NCBI GenBank assembly: GCA_036381175.1
Contig: DASVDI010000050.1
Span: forward strand, 1 to 12,298
DNA length: 12,298 nucleotides
Origin: JAJUFS01 sp036381175
Lineage (GTDB): Bacteria > Pseudomonadota > Gammaproteobacteria > Natronospirales > JAJUFS01
Direction: 5' to 3'
Below, piece after piece: positions 1-6,638 of the stretch. Made by a program: the position numbers and the translations under genes. Below the pieces are notes generated by a model. It did no database searches. It saw only the letters and a program-made list of their open reading frames with translations, and was not told where the DNA came from. Position 1 is the stretch's first letter; every line of letters begins with the position of its first letter.

Positions 1-1151
1 ATGCCAACGCCGGCCGCAAAGCCAAAGGACAGCAGCGCCGCCCACCATGGCACGTACGCCGCGGGGAAGCCCGGCAGCATCCCGGAAATCATTGCGCCGA
101 GACCGTAGCCGAGCAGCAGGCCGATGAAGCCGCCGAGCAGGCACAGCACCAGCGCCTCGATCAGGAACTGCATGAGTATGTCGGAACGGTGCGCGCCCAG
201 CGCCTTGCAGATGCCGATCTCCCGCGTCCTTTCGGTGACGGAGACGAGCATGATGTTCATGATGCCGACACCGCCAACCAGCAATGAAATACTGACGACG
301 CCGCCAAACACCAGCGTGATGGAATTGATGATGTTCGACACCGATTCCATGATCTGTTCCGGCGTCATCACGCTGAAATCATCGGCTTCGCCTTCATCGA
401 GATTGTGCTGCTCGCGCAGCACCTGCTCGATGCGCGAGGTGACTTGCTTGACGGCTTCGACGTCATTCACCGTCAAGTTGATGCTGATGTCCTGGCGTTT
501 CGCGGAACCGATAATGCTGCGCGCGGTGCCGTAGGGAATGATGACGTAATTGTCCTGGCTGTTGCCGAGGAATTCGCCGCGCTCTTCCATGAGGCCAATA
601 ATCTTGAACCATTCGCTGCCGATCTGGATGTATTCACCAACGGGATTGTCCGGCAGCAACAATTCTTCGCGCACTTCCGCACCGATCACGGCAACGCGAC
701 GTCTATAACGGCTGTCGCTCGGACTCAGGAATCGCCCTTCGGCCGGATAGATCTTGTTCAGATCCATGAAGCGGCGAATGGTGCCGAACACCTGCGGCGT
801 CACGCTCTGGCCCTTGAAGCTGACCGGCGAGCCGAGCAGCATCAGGTTCGGCGTGATGTCGCTGATGCCATCGACGCCCGCGCTGATCGCGAGCATGTCT
901 TCGTGCGTGAGTTGCGCGAACTGCCCGAGCAAAAACATTTCGCGCGTGGTGTTCGAGCGGATGGTGATGTTGTTGGAGCCAAGGCCTTCAAGCTCGCCGG
1001 ACACGTAATGATTCAATCCCTGCACGAGCGAGACGACGGCAACGACGGCCGCCACGCCGATAATGATGCCGAGCATGGTGAGAAAGCTGCGCAGGCGATG
1101 CGCCCATACCGATTGCAATGCCGAGCGCAGCGATTCGATCAGGTTATACAC
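1..1151 (-). CDS. MacB-type ABC transporter permease (partial, C-terminus cut by window edge)
   Basis: Inner-membrane permease of a MacB/LolC-type ABC exporter. My translation of the minus strand gives 383 codons with no stop before the left edge. The first ~20 residues are a cytosolic lead-in (NLIESLRSAL), followed by a transmembrane segment (FLTMLGIIIGVAAVVAVVS). A long periplasmic MacB_PCD-like domain follows, then an FtsX-type domain with three hydrophobic segments and the conserved cytosolic loop TERTREIGICKALGAR, which normally contacts the ATPase. Family comparison suggests only a few tens of residues are missing. The best start is a GTG at 1151. It overlaps the end of the ATPase gene by 8 bases and has a GAGG Shine-Dalgarno-like stretch 9 bases upstream, so translation is probably coupled. 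The ATPase is a separate gene here, unlike the fused MacB of E. coli. The substrate cannot be read from sequence. Confidence 0.9.
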   Translation of the reverse strand, partial: MYNLIESLRSALQSVWAHRLRSFLTMLGIIIGVAAVVAVVSLVQGLNHYVSGELEGLGSNNITIRSNTTREMFLLGQFAQLTHEDMLAISAGVDGISDITPNLMLLGSPVSFKGQSVTPQVFGTIRRFMDLNKIYPAEGRFLSPSDSRYRRRVAVIGAEVREELLLPDNPVGEYIQIGSEWFKIIGLMEERGEFLGNSQDNYVIIPYGTARSIIGSAKRQDISINLTVNDVEAVKQVTSRIEQVLREQHNLDEGEADDFSVMTPEQIMESVSNIINSITLVFGGVVSISLLVGGVGIMNIMLVSVTERTREIGICKALGAHRSDILMQFLIEALVLCLLGGFIGLLLGYGLGAMISGMLPGFPAAYVPWWAALLSFGFAAGVG

Positions 1152-1878
1152 GCCGCGAATCCTCGCTGTCGCCAGTGTCGGTATCGGAAACAATCACGCC
1201 ATCGCCGAGGCGCACGACGCGCCGGCAATGATCGGCAATGTCCTGCTCGTGCGTCACGACAATTATCGTGTGACCTTCCGCATGCAGTTCATCAAATAGC
1301 GCCATGATTTCGCGCGTGGTACTGGAATCGAGATTGCCGGTGGGCTCATCCGCAAGCAGGATCGCGGGCCGCCCGACCAGCGCGCGCGCAATCGCGACGC
1401 GTTGCCGCTGGCCGCCGGAAAGCTGGTTCGGCCGGTAACCCATGCGATCGCCAAGTCCCACGCGTTCAAGCACCGCTTCCGCCATGCGATGCCGTTCCTT
1501 GAGCGAAAGGCCGCGATAGATCAGCGGCTGCATGACGTTATGCAGCGCGTCCATGCGCGGCAGCAGGTTGAAGTTCTGGAAAATGAAACCGATGTCCTTG
1601 TTGCGGACATCCGCGAGCGCGTTGTCATCCAGTGCACTGACGGGCGTGCCATTCAAAACGTATTCACCCGTCGTCGCCTGATCGAGACAGCCGAGCACGT
1701 TCATCAAGGTGGATTTGCCGGAACCGGACGGCCCGATGAAAGCGAGGTATTCGTTCGCGCGAATGTCGAGCGTGACGTTTCGAAGCGCCCAGAATTCCTG
1801 TTCCGCCATGCGATAGCATTTGCCGATATCGCGCAGCGCGAGCACGGCGCCAGGTTCGGGAGCCGCCACTGCGCTCAC
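1144..1878 (-). CDS. ABC transporter ATP-binding protein, MacB/LolD type
   Basis: A 244-residue nucleotide-binding subunit that powers the adjacent permease. All motifs are present: Walker A GPSGSGKS at residues 49-56, Q-loop glutamine at 101, ABC signature LSGGQ at 153-157, Walker B ILLADE at 173-178, and the H-loop histidine at 210 (VVTHE). The length and sequence style (GCLDQATTGEY, FQNFNLLPRMDALHNV) fit the LolD/MacB/FtsE group. The start is a GTG at 1878 that overlaps the TGA of the adaptor gene as GTGA, a typical translational-coupling junction. The residues before about position 13 are variable and add no domain. The function is confident; the substrate (macrolide-like compound, peptide, lipoprotein or siderophore) is unknown. 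Confidence 0.95.
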   Translation of the reverse strand: MSAVAAPEPGAVLALRDIGKCYRMAEQEFWALRNVTLDIRANEYLAFIGPSGSGKSTLMNVLGCLDQATTGEYVLNGTPVSALDDNALADVRNKDIGFIFQNFNLLPRMDALHNVMQPLIYRGLSLKERHRMAEAVLERVGLGDRMGYRPNQLSGGQRQRVAIARALVGRPAILLADEPTGNLDSSTTREIMALFDELHAEGHTIIVVTHEQDIADHCRRVVRLGDGVIVSDTDTGDSEDSRRV

Positions 1879-3119
1879 TCTTGTGCTTCCGTTTCGGTTT
1901 CCTTGTCCGCGTCCGCGTCCGCGACAGTCACCGCCATGCCGTCTTTCAGGTGCCGCAGCTCTTCCGCCGGCCCGTTGATGACCATCGTGCCTTCTTCAAG
2001 CCCGGTTTCGATCTGCTGCCAGCTGTCATCGGAAATGCCGAGCGTCACCTCGCGGCGCATCGCATTGCCGTCTTCAAGCACGAACACCCAGGGTTTCTCT
2101 TCGACTGCATCTTCGCCGCTGTCATTGCCATCGCTGAGGGACACGCCGGTCTGCATGCTGTCCGGATAAAGAATCGCCTGGATCGGCACGGCCATCACGT
2201 TCTCGGCAACGGCCGTGTAGATTTCCGCGCGCGCGCTCATGCCGGGGCGCAGGCGAACGTTTTCCGGAATTTCATCCAGCCGGATTTCCACCTCGAAACT
2301 CAAACCTTGCCGGCCTTCTGCCGTGCGCGCGGTGGTCGCGATGTTCTGCACCACGCCGCCAAGCGCGGTTTCCGGATACGCGGCGGTGTAAACGCTGACG
2401 CGCTGATCGGGTTTGACGTTCGCGATGTCCGCCTCGTCAACCTGCACTTCCGTGAGAATGCCGGAGGGATCGGAAATGGTCATGAGATTGGAGCCGGCGA
2501 TGTTCGTCGTGCCGGAAATAACCGTTTCGCCCTCTTTGACGAACACGCCGGTGACAACGCCATCGATGGGCGCGCGAATCACGGTCTTGTCCAGCCGCTC
2601 CTCGGCCTGGCTCAATCCCGCTTGCGCCTGCGACAGCGCCTGCTGCTCGGATTTGAGGTTCAGCCGCGCGATGGCCAGCTCGTTCGTGACGTTCTCGAAC
2701 GTACTCTCGTCGATCAGGCGCTGCTCGAACAATTCCCGCTGGCGCCGCCATTGCCGTTCGAGGTTCTCGATCACGAGTTTCTGTGTTTCGACGGCGATTT
2801 CCTGCTGCCGCACGTTGGCTTGCGACTGCTCCACTTCCGCCTGGAAGGTTTCCGGATCGAGCCGCAGAATGACTTCACCCTGCGTGACCCGGTCACCTTC
2901 CTCGACCAGCAACTCCACGACCTGGCCGATCACCTCGGAGCGCAGTTCCACTTCATTGCGGTACGCGATTCTCCCCGAGGCGAGAATCGAGCTTTCGATG
3001 GTGTGCCGCTCGACCGCGGCCGCTTCGACTTCAGGCCCGTCCTCGCCGCGCATGCGCGAAGTGACAACCAGCAGGACGAGTCCGAGGGCGACACCGCCGA
3101 AGATAAGAAACTTGCGCAT
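1875..3119 (-). CDS. MacA/HlyD-type periplasmic adaptor subunit
   Basis: A 414-residue membrane-fusion protein that should link the inner-membrane ABC permease to an outer-membrane channel. The N-terminus (MRKFLIFGGVALGLVLLVV) is a membrane anchor. It is followed by the first half of a lipoyl/barrel-sandwich domain (about residues 45-85, with VVELLVEEGDRVTQGEVIL), a long Glu/Gln/Ala-rich coiled-coil hairpin (about 90-185), the returning lipoyl half (IRAPIDGVVTGVFVKEGETV), then beta-barrel and membrane-proximal domains. The C-terminal tail is acidic and low-complexity (ADADAD, then ETETEAQE). The ATG at 3119 has an AGGAAG Shine-Dalgarno sequence. The gene lies 18 bases after the YIP1-family gene and overlaps the ATPase gene by 4 bases, so it is in the same operon. 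MacA-like is the best family label; the specific export substrate is not determinable. Confidence 0.93.
   Translation of the reverse strand: MRKFLIFGGVALGLVLLVVTSRMRGEDGPEVEAAAVERHTIESSILASGRIAYRNEVELRSEVIGQVVELLVEEGDRVTQGEVILRLDPETFQAEVEQSQANVRQQEIAVETQKLVIENLERQWRRQRELFEQRLIDESTFENVTNELAIARLNLKSEQQALSQAQAGLSQAEERLDKTVIRAPIDGVVTGVFVKEGETVISGTTNIAGSNLMTISDPSGILTEVQVDEADIANVKPDQRVSVYTAAYPETALGGVVQNIATTARTAEGRQGLSFEVEIRLDEIPENVRLRPGMSARAEIYTAVAENVMAVPIQAILYPDSMQTGVSLSDGNDSGEDAVEEKPWVFVLEDGNAMRREVTLGISDDSWQQIETGLEEGTMVINGPAEELRHLKDGMAVTVADADADKETETEAQE
1905..1922. repeat. Three-copy hexanucleotide tandem repeat in the adaptor gene tail
   Basis: GTCCGC occurs three times in a row on the plus strand. 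On the coding (minus) strand it encodes the alternating Ala-Asp run near the C-terminus of the adaptor. It keeps the reading frame whatever the copy number, so it could vary in length between strains without breaking the gene. Three copies is short and may be chance. Confidence 0.5.
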
Positions 3120-3137
3120 CCGTGAACTTCCTGTCGT

Positions 3138-3845
3138 TTAGAGAACCGCAATAAGCAGGCTGATACCGTAGAAAAGCACCGTCGGAATCGCCGCGATCAC
3201 GATGCCGGTCGCGAGACTCTTCTTCATGTACATCGACACGCCCAGGCCCATCAGGAAGATTTCCCAGAGCATGATGATGTCGAAGCTCGCGAGAGCGCGC
3301 TGCCAGCCGGGTTCGCTCGCATCGAAACCCAGCAGGTTGGCGAGGTTCGTGACGGCGAGCATTTCCGGCGGAATCTGGCCGCTGTCCGAAAGGCCGTAAT
3401 TCAGCACCATGCCGGCGACGATCAGCACGGCCGGGAACGATGCCCATGCCACCAGGCTGAACCAGCGGCCGTATTCCATGTCCTTGAAGCCGCTGACCTT
3501 CGCGACAATGTGGAAGTACAGCGCGAGGATCGCGTAGATGACGAACGTGAACAGCACGACGGCAACCAGCGTCTGGATCGTCATCGCCATCGGCGACATG
3601 AAACCGCGCGCCGCCTCCATCTGCTCTGGCGTCATTTCCTGACCGGACATCGACAGGAAATGATCGACCAGCCAGTCGAAATCCACGGTCTGGTAATACC
3701 AGAGCCAGAATCCGACCATCGCGAGCAGCACGATGCCGAGCGGCAACCACAGCCGGCGCGGATGGTCATACGCTGCCTGCAAGGCGTCGCGTGGTGCGAC
3801 AAAAATATCGACAAGACCGCGAACCGCGGTAGGTGATGCGCTCAT
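3138..3845 (-). CDS. YIP1-family integral membrane protein
   Basis: A 235-residue polytopic membrane protein. About five hydrophobic segments are visible: residues ~32-51 (LWLPLGIVLLAMVGFWLW), ~88-115, ~127-149, ~188-206 and ~212-235. The opening pattern (a short amphipathic lead with 'LVDIFVAPRDALQAAYDHPR', then a first transmembrane helix) is typical of bacterial YIP1-domain proteins, which have no firmly assigned biochemical role. The ATG at 3845 is preceded by a purine-rich GGGGGAAGA stretch. It is the first recognised gene of the operon: the adaptor starts 18 bases downstream. That placement suggests a role in assembly, membrane organisation or regulation of the exporter, but this is inference. 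I assign the family from sequence style and topology, without a profile search. Confidence 0.85.
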   Translation of the reverse strand: MSASPTAVRGLVDIFVAPRDALQAAYDHPRRLWLPLGIVLLAMVGFWLWYYQTVDFDWLVDHFLSMSGQEMTPEQMEAARGFMSPMAMTIQTLVAVVLFTFVIYAILALYFHIVAKVSGFKDMEYGRWFSLVAWASFPAVLIVAGMVLNYGLSDSGQIPPEMLAVTNLANLLGFDASEPGWQRALASFDIIMLWEIFLMGLGVSMYMKKSLATGIVIAAIPTVLFYGISLLIAVL

Positions 3846-3940
3846 GAGTCTTCCCCCGAAGAGTTGGATGATTTGTTGTTCTGCAAAATGCTGTTGATGA
3901 TAGACAGCAACGGCTTGGCGATCGTTCCCGCGGCGCGCAA
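3842..3940 (-). CDS. Possible 32-residue leader ORF upstream of the YIP1 gene
   Basis: A short open frame ends in a TGA that overlaps the YIP1-family ATG as ATGA, the usual sign of translational coupling. It has no ATG or GTG; the only usable start is a TTG at 3940, with AAGGAAG 11 bases upstream (a long spacing). The frame is closed upstream by a TAG lying inside the predicted -10 box, so it cannot extend far. The predicted peptide has a hydrophobic, possibly amphipathic middle (IAKPLLSIINSILQ) and a Ser/Asn-rich tail. Codon third positions are moderately GC-rich, as expected for coding DNA here, but the frame is short enough to be chance. Treat it as a candidate only. Confidence 0.22.
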   Translation of the reverse strand: MRAAGTIAKPLLSIINSILQNNKSSNSSGEDS

Positions 3941-3970
3941 ATTGCGACGGTCTTCCTTGATAGGCGGCTG

Positions 3971-3999
3971 ATTCTACCGGCCGAGCCGCGTTCTCTCAA
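3971..3999 (-). promoter_or_regulatory. Predicted sigma-70 promoter of the YIP1/efflux operon
   Basis: On the minus strand, TTGAGA (3999-3994) and TAGAAT (3976-3971) are separated by exactly 17 bases. Each hexamer is one or two mismatches from consensus. Transcription would begin near 3964 and leave an untranslated leader of about 120 bases before the YIP1-family gene. Confidence 0.55.
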
Positions 4000-4020
4000 T
4001 TTCGTGTGCAATGCTAAACT
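3991..4020 (+). promoter_or_regulatory. Possible promoter of the P-II gene
   Basis: TAAACT at 4015-4020 is preceded by TG one base away (an extended -10 pattern, TGCTAAACT). A weak TTCTCT at 3991-3996 sits 18 bases upstream as a poor -35. It overlaps the minus-strand promoter of the efflux operon, so the two divergent units may compete for RNA polymerase. I see no clear sigma-54 GG/GC pair, which P-II genes sometimes use. Confidence 0.35.
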
Positions 4021-4064
4021 CGGCTCCGCATTTGGCGCGCCCCGGAAAGTGACAAGGAACCACC

Positions 4065-4403
4065 ATGAAAATGATTTCCGCCATCATCAAGCCCTTCAAG
4101 CTCGACGACGTGCGCGAGGCGCTCTCGGATATCGGCGTCCAGGGCATCACGGTGACGGAAGTCAAAGGCTTCGGTCGCCAGAAGGGCCACACGGAAATCT
4201 ACCGCGGCGCGGAATACGTCGTCGATTTCCTGCCGAAAGTGAAGATCGAACTGGCCGTCTCCAACGAAATGGCCGAAGCCGTGGTCGAGGCGATCATTTC
4301 CGCCGCGAAAACCGGCAAGATCGGCGACGGCAAGATTTTCGTTCAATCGCTGGAGCAGGCGATCCGCATCCGCACCGGTGAGACCGACGCCGATGCCTTG
4401 TGA
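4065..4403 (+). CDS. glnB: P-II family nitrogen regulatory protein (GlnB-like)
   Basis: A 112-residue trimeric P-II signal protein, the usual family length. In the cytosol P-II proteins sense 2-oxoglutarate, ATP/ADP and, by uridylylation, glutamine, and they control glutamine synthetase adenylylation, NtrB and AmtB. Visible signatures: the opening IIKPFKLDDVREAL, the T-loop TEVKGFGRQKGHTEIYRGAEY with the uridylylated tyrosine at position 51, and the C-terminal TGKIGDGKIFV and IRIRTGE blocks. Asp at position 54, as in E. coli GlnB where GlnK has Asn, favours GlnB. No amtB or glnA gene is adjacent, which also argues against a GlnK assignment, though one residue cannot settle it. The ATG at 4065 has AAGGAA six bases upstream (4054-4059). 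It is divergent from the efflux operon; the next gene follows 42 bases downstream. Confidence 0.95.
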   Translation: MKMISAIIKPFKLDDVREALSDIGVQGITVTEVKGFGRQKGHTEIYRGAEYVVDFLPKVKIELAVSNEMAEAVVEAIISAAKTGKIGDGKIFVQSLEQAIRIRTGETDADAL

Positions 4404-4445
4404 AAGCACGACATATTATTAATAGGGGCCGGACGGAGAACTGAC

Positions 4446-4877
4446 ATGTCCAGAATTTTTGCCATGGCCGCCGCCGTGATTTTCGCGATGCAGGCGCTGC
4501 CCGTCGCGGCCGGCACGGTCTACAAATGCACCACCGCCGACGGCAAGACCATTTACTCGGGACAACCGTGTCCCGAAACCGCGCGCTCCGAAACGCTGAA
4601 CGTGCCGGAACCGGCGACGCCGGACGAAAGCGCGAAAACCGGCGACGGCAAATCGCTGGACGAGCGGATCGCGGAAGCGACTGATCCCGTCATCAAGGCA
4701 CAACTCGAGATTCAGAAGCAGCGCTGCGAACTCGCGCGCACGCAACTCGAACGTTATGCCGATGCGCCCTACCTGATCGAGAAACGCGAAGACGGCACCG
4801 AGCGCCAACTGAGCGAGGAAGAAACAAAGGCGGCGCGCGAAAAGCTGCGCCAGCAAATCGAGAACCGCTGCTCATGA
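4446..4877 (+). CDS. Exported DUF4124-domain protein, first of a tandem pair
   Basis: A 143-residue protein of unknown function. Residues 1-22 are a signal peptide (hydrophobic core AMAAAVIFAMQALPV, likely cut after VAA), so the mature protein should be periplasmic. The DUF4124 motif follows immediately: TVYKCTTADGKTIYSGQPCP, with cysteines 28 and 42. A second pair of cysteines lies in the C-terminal half (KQRCELAR and the final NRCS), bracketing a charged helical stretch; two disulfides are plausible. The ATG at 4446 has GGAGAA at 4435-4440. The stop overlaps the next gene's start as ATGA, and that gene shares the same architecture. The biochemical role of DUF4124 is not established; no enzyme motif is visible. 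Confidence 0.88.
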   Translation: MSRIFAMAAAVIFAMQALPVAAGTVYKCTTADGKTIYSGQPCPETARSETLNVPEPATPDESAKTGDGKSLDERIAEATDPVIKAQLEIQKQRCELARTQLERYADAPYLIEKREDGTERQLSEEETKAAREKLRQQIENRCS

Positions 4878-5332
4878 CGCGCGCACTTCCCGCACTCGCC
4901 CTGCTCATGCTGTTGCCGGCCTTGCCGATGGAAACGGCAACAGCGGCAGATGTTTTCAAATGCGTGACGGAAAACGGCGTCGTGCGTTATTCCGCAACGC
5001 CTTGCCAGGATGGCGACGTCGAGAAGCTGGACATCGAAAACGATCCGACCGATGTTGCCGCTGTGCGCGAACGCATGGAAAACCGCGCGGAGAAAGTCGC
5101 CGCGATAGAGGAAGCGGCGACGAAAGCCGCCGAAGCGGAAAGGGAAGCCGAGAAGAAAGCCGAAGAACGCGCCGAGCAATGCACCACCGCGCGGGAACGC
5201 CTCACAAAGATGATGATGGAGCGGCGCATGTACCGCGAGAACGAAGGACAGCGCGAGTACCTGACCTCCGAGGAAATGGTGAAGCGCCGGCAGGAAATGC
5301 GCGACAAGGTCGCAGAACTCTGCGGCGATTGA
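4874..5332 (+). CDS. Exported DUF4124-domain protein, second of a tandem pair
   Basis: A 152-residue paralogue of the preceding gene. It has a signal peptide (ALALLMLLPALP core, likely cut near TATA-A), then the DUF4124 motif DVFKCVTENGVVRYSATPC. A Glu/Lys/Ala-rich segment (about residues 62-105) is probably a charged helix or coiled coil and is longer than in the upstream copy. The C-terminal Cys-to-Cys block (EQCTTARERL through ELCGD) aligns with that of the upstream protein: both share a Cys-x-x-Ala-Arg start, a Tyr, a Gly-containing turn, Leu-x-x-Glu-Glu, and a final Cys. The ATG overlaps the previous stop by four bases, so translation is coupled. The pair looks like an old gene duplication. 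Function unknown. Confidence 0.87.
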   Translation: MTRALPALALLMLLPALPMETATAADVFKCVTENGVVRYSATPCQDGDVEKLDIENDPTDVAAVRERMENRAEKVAAIEEAATKAAEAEREAEKKAEERAEQCTTARERLTKMMMERRMYRENEGQREYLTSEEMVKRRQEMRDKVAELCGD

Positions 5333-5347
5333 GACGACTCCAGCCTC

Positions 5348-6610
5348 ATGCCATCCAACGCCTGGCTGCGACTATCGCGGGCGCTCATTTATCCGCTTCA
5401 CGTCGAAGCAAGTCTCATCATCGGTTTCGGCGCGGTGTTTCTCTGGATTTTCTCCGCCTCGCTGTTCGGCCTGGTGATTCTCCTGACGGTCGGGACAGGC
5501 GTCCTGCAGGTGCTGCTCGCCAACCTGCGGCATTGTGCATACGGCGGCGACACGCCGCCGGCCATCACCGCATCGGAATTCCTGCAATTCGGCGCCGCGC
5601 CTTTCAAGCTGCTGCTCGTGATTGCCACCTGGCTGGGATTCAGCGCGTCCGTGCAGGAACTGTGGCCGCAATTACCGTGGGTCACCTGGATTTTCACGTT
5701 GGCCGGCTTCGGGCTGCTGCCCGCCTTCGCCACGCTGCTCGCCCTGGAAGACCGGCTCGAGTACGCGCTGAATCCGGTCAAGTTGTTCAATTTCGCCAGG
5801 CGCGGCGGATTCCTGTATCTGCTGCTCGCTGCAGCGCTGGGCGTGACGCTGTATCTCGCTTTCGAGGAAAGCCGCGCACTTTCGTTCGACCGGGAACTCG
5901 CCGCGGCACTGGTGTTCCACGTGCCGAAAGCGGCGACGCTCGGCTGGCTGGTCGTAGGACTCTATGTCGCTACCGCAGTCGCGCATGTGCTGGGAAGCAT
6001 CGCGTACGAGACGCATGATTTTGCGCCGCCGGCAGGACACGAAATTCCGGACACGAAGAAGCCGGCTTTTGATTCGCCCGCCGTCATCGCCGAACGACTC
6101 GCCGGCATGCTTCGACGGGAAGAACGTGACGACGCGCTCAACGCCTGGCAAGCGCAGGCCGAAGGCGACCACGTCTTCCAGGCCGCGCTGCTCGACGGCC
6201 TGATGCGCGAACGCGCCTGGGGCCTCGTCCCACGGCAGGCCCAGCGTGTCATTTCCCTGAAGCTTGCCGCCAACCGTGCGCACGACGCGCTGTGGATTGC
6301 CATGCGCATGCTCAACGATTTCGATTCATTCACGACATCCAGCGCCGACGAATGGCTGGCGTTGTGTCGCGCGGCAAACAATCGCGGCGAATGGTTGACG
6401 CTGCTGGCCAGCAAGGCAAAGGAAAAATTCCCGAACGACGAGGCAACCCTTGATATCGCCATGCTGCAGGCACGACATGTTGCGAATGCATCGGACGACC
6501 CCGCCGGAGCACTTGCAGTACTCGAACCGTATCTCGCATGGAGCACGCATCCGCGGCATCCGGAGCTGTTGCGATTGCACGCAACTTTCAGGACGTTGCT
6601 CGAAATCTGA
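5348..6610 (+). CDS. Membrane protein of unknown function with helical C-terminal domain
   Basis: A 420-residue protein I do not recognise. The first ~215 residues are hydrophobic, with about six likely transmembrane segments: two close together at ~22-55, then ~85-105, ~113-135, ~155-172 and ~188-212. The remaining ~200 residues are soluble and almost entirely helical, with spaced Ala/Leu/Trp patterns (ALNAWQAQ, ALLDGLMRERAW, ALWIAMRML, WLALCRAANNRGEWLTLL, ALAVLEPYL) that resemble degenerate TPR-like repeats, perhaps a protein-binding platform. It starts 15 bases after the second DUF4124 gene and has no clear Shine-Dalgarno sequence, so it probably relies on reinitiation from that gene. Together they form a three-gene unit. 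No catalytic motif is visible. The topology and repeat call are by eye. Confidence 0.8.
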   Translation: MPSNAWLRLSRALIYPLHVEASLIIGFGAVFLWIFSASLFGLVILLTVGTGVLQVLLANLRHCAYGGDTPPAITASEFLQFGAAPFKLLLVIATWLGFSASVQELWPQLPWVTWIFTLAGFGLLPAFATLLALEDRLEYALNPVKLFNFARRGGFLYLLLAAALGVTLYLAFEESRALSFDRELAAALVFHVPKAATLGWLVVGLYVATAVAHVLGSIAYETHDFAPPAGHEIPDTKKPAFDSPAVIAERLAGMLRREERDDALNAWQAQAEGDHVFQAALLDGLMRERAWGLVPRQAQRVISLKLAANRAHDALWIAMRMLNDFDSFTTSSADEWLALCRAANNRGEWLTLLASKAKEKFPNDEATLDIAMLQARHVANASDDPAGALAVLEPYLAWSTHPRHPELLRLHATFRTLLEI

Positions 6611-6638
6611 CCCACCGGCGAAATCACTCGCATGCGTT

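Noticed and set aside
405..1307. Long plus-strand open frame opposite the permease
   Set aside because: It is antisense to a clear MacB-type permease, is His/Arg/Asp-rich in the way of reverse-strand frames in GC-rich DNA, and shows no domain.
1144..1878. Calling the ATPase and permease a fused MacB or the LolCDE lipoprotein exporter
   Set aside because: The ATPase and permease are separate genes, and there is only one visible permease plus a periplasmic adaptor, which does not fit LolCDE. A MacAB-like label is safer.
1881..3125. 414-codon plus-strand open frame opposite the adaptor gene
   Set aside because: Mirror frame of the MacA/HlyD adaptor; the composition (Phe/Arg/His/Asp-rich) is typical of a shadow and no motif is visible.
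4404..4445. AT-rich patch (ATATTATTAATA) before the first DUF4124 gene as a promoter
   Set aside because: TATTAT is a fair -10, but no acceptable -35 lies at 16-18 bases. It may be a weak promoter, but I could not support a firm call.
6611..6638. Intrinsic terminator between the convergent membrane-protein and HD-GYP genes
   Set aside because: There is only a short CGCATGCG palindrome with three following T bases; the stem is too small.
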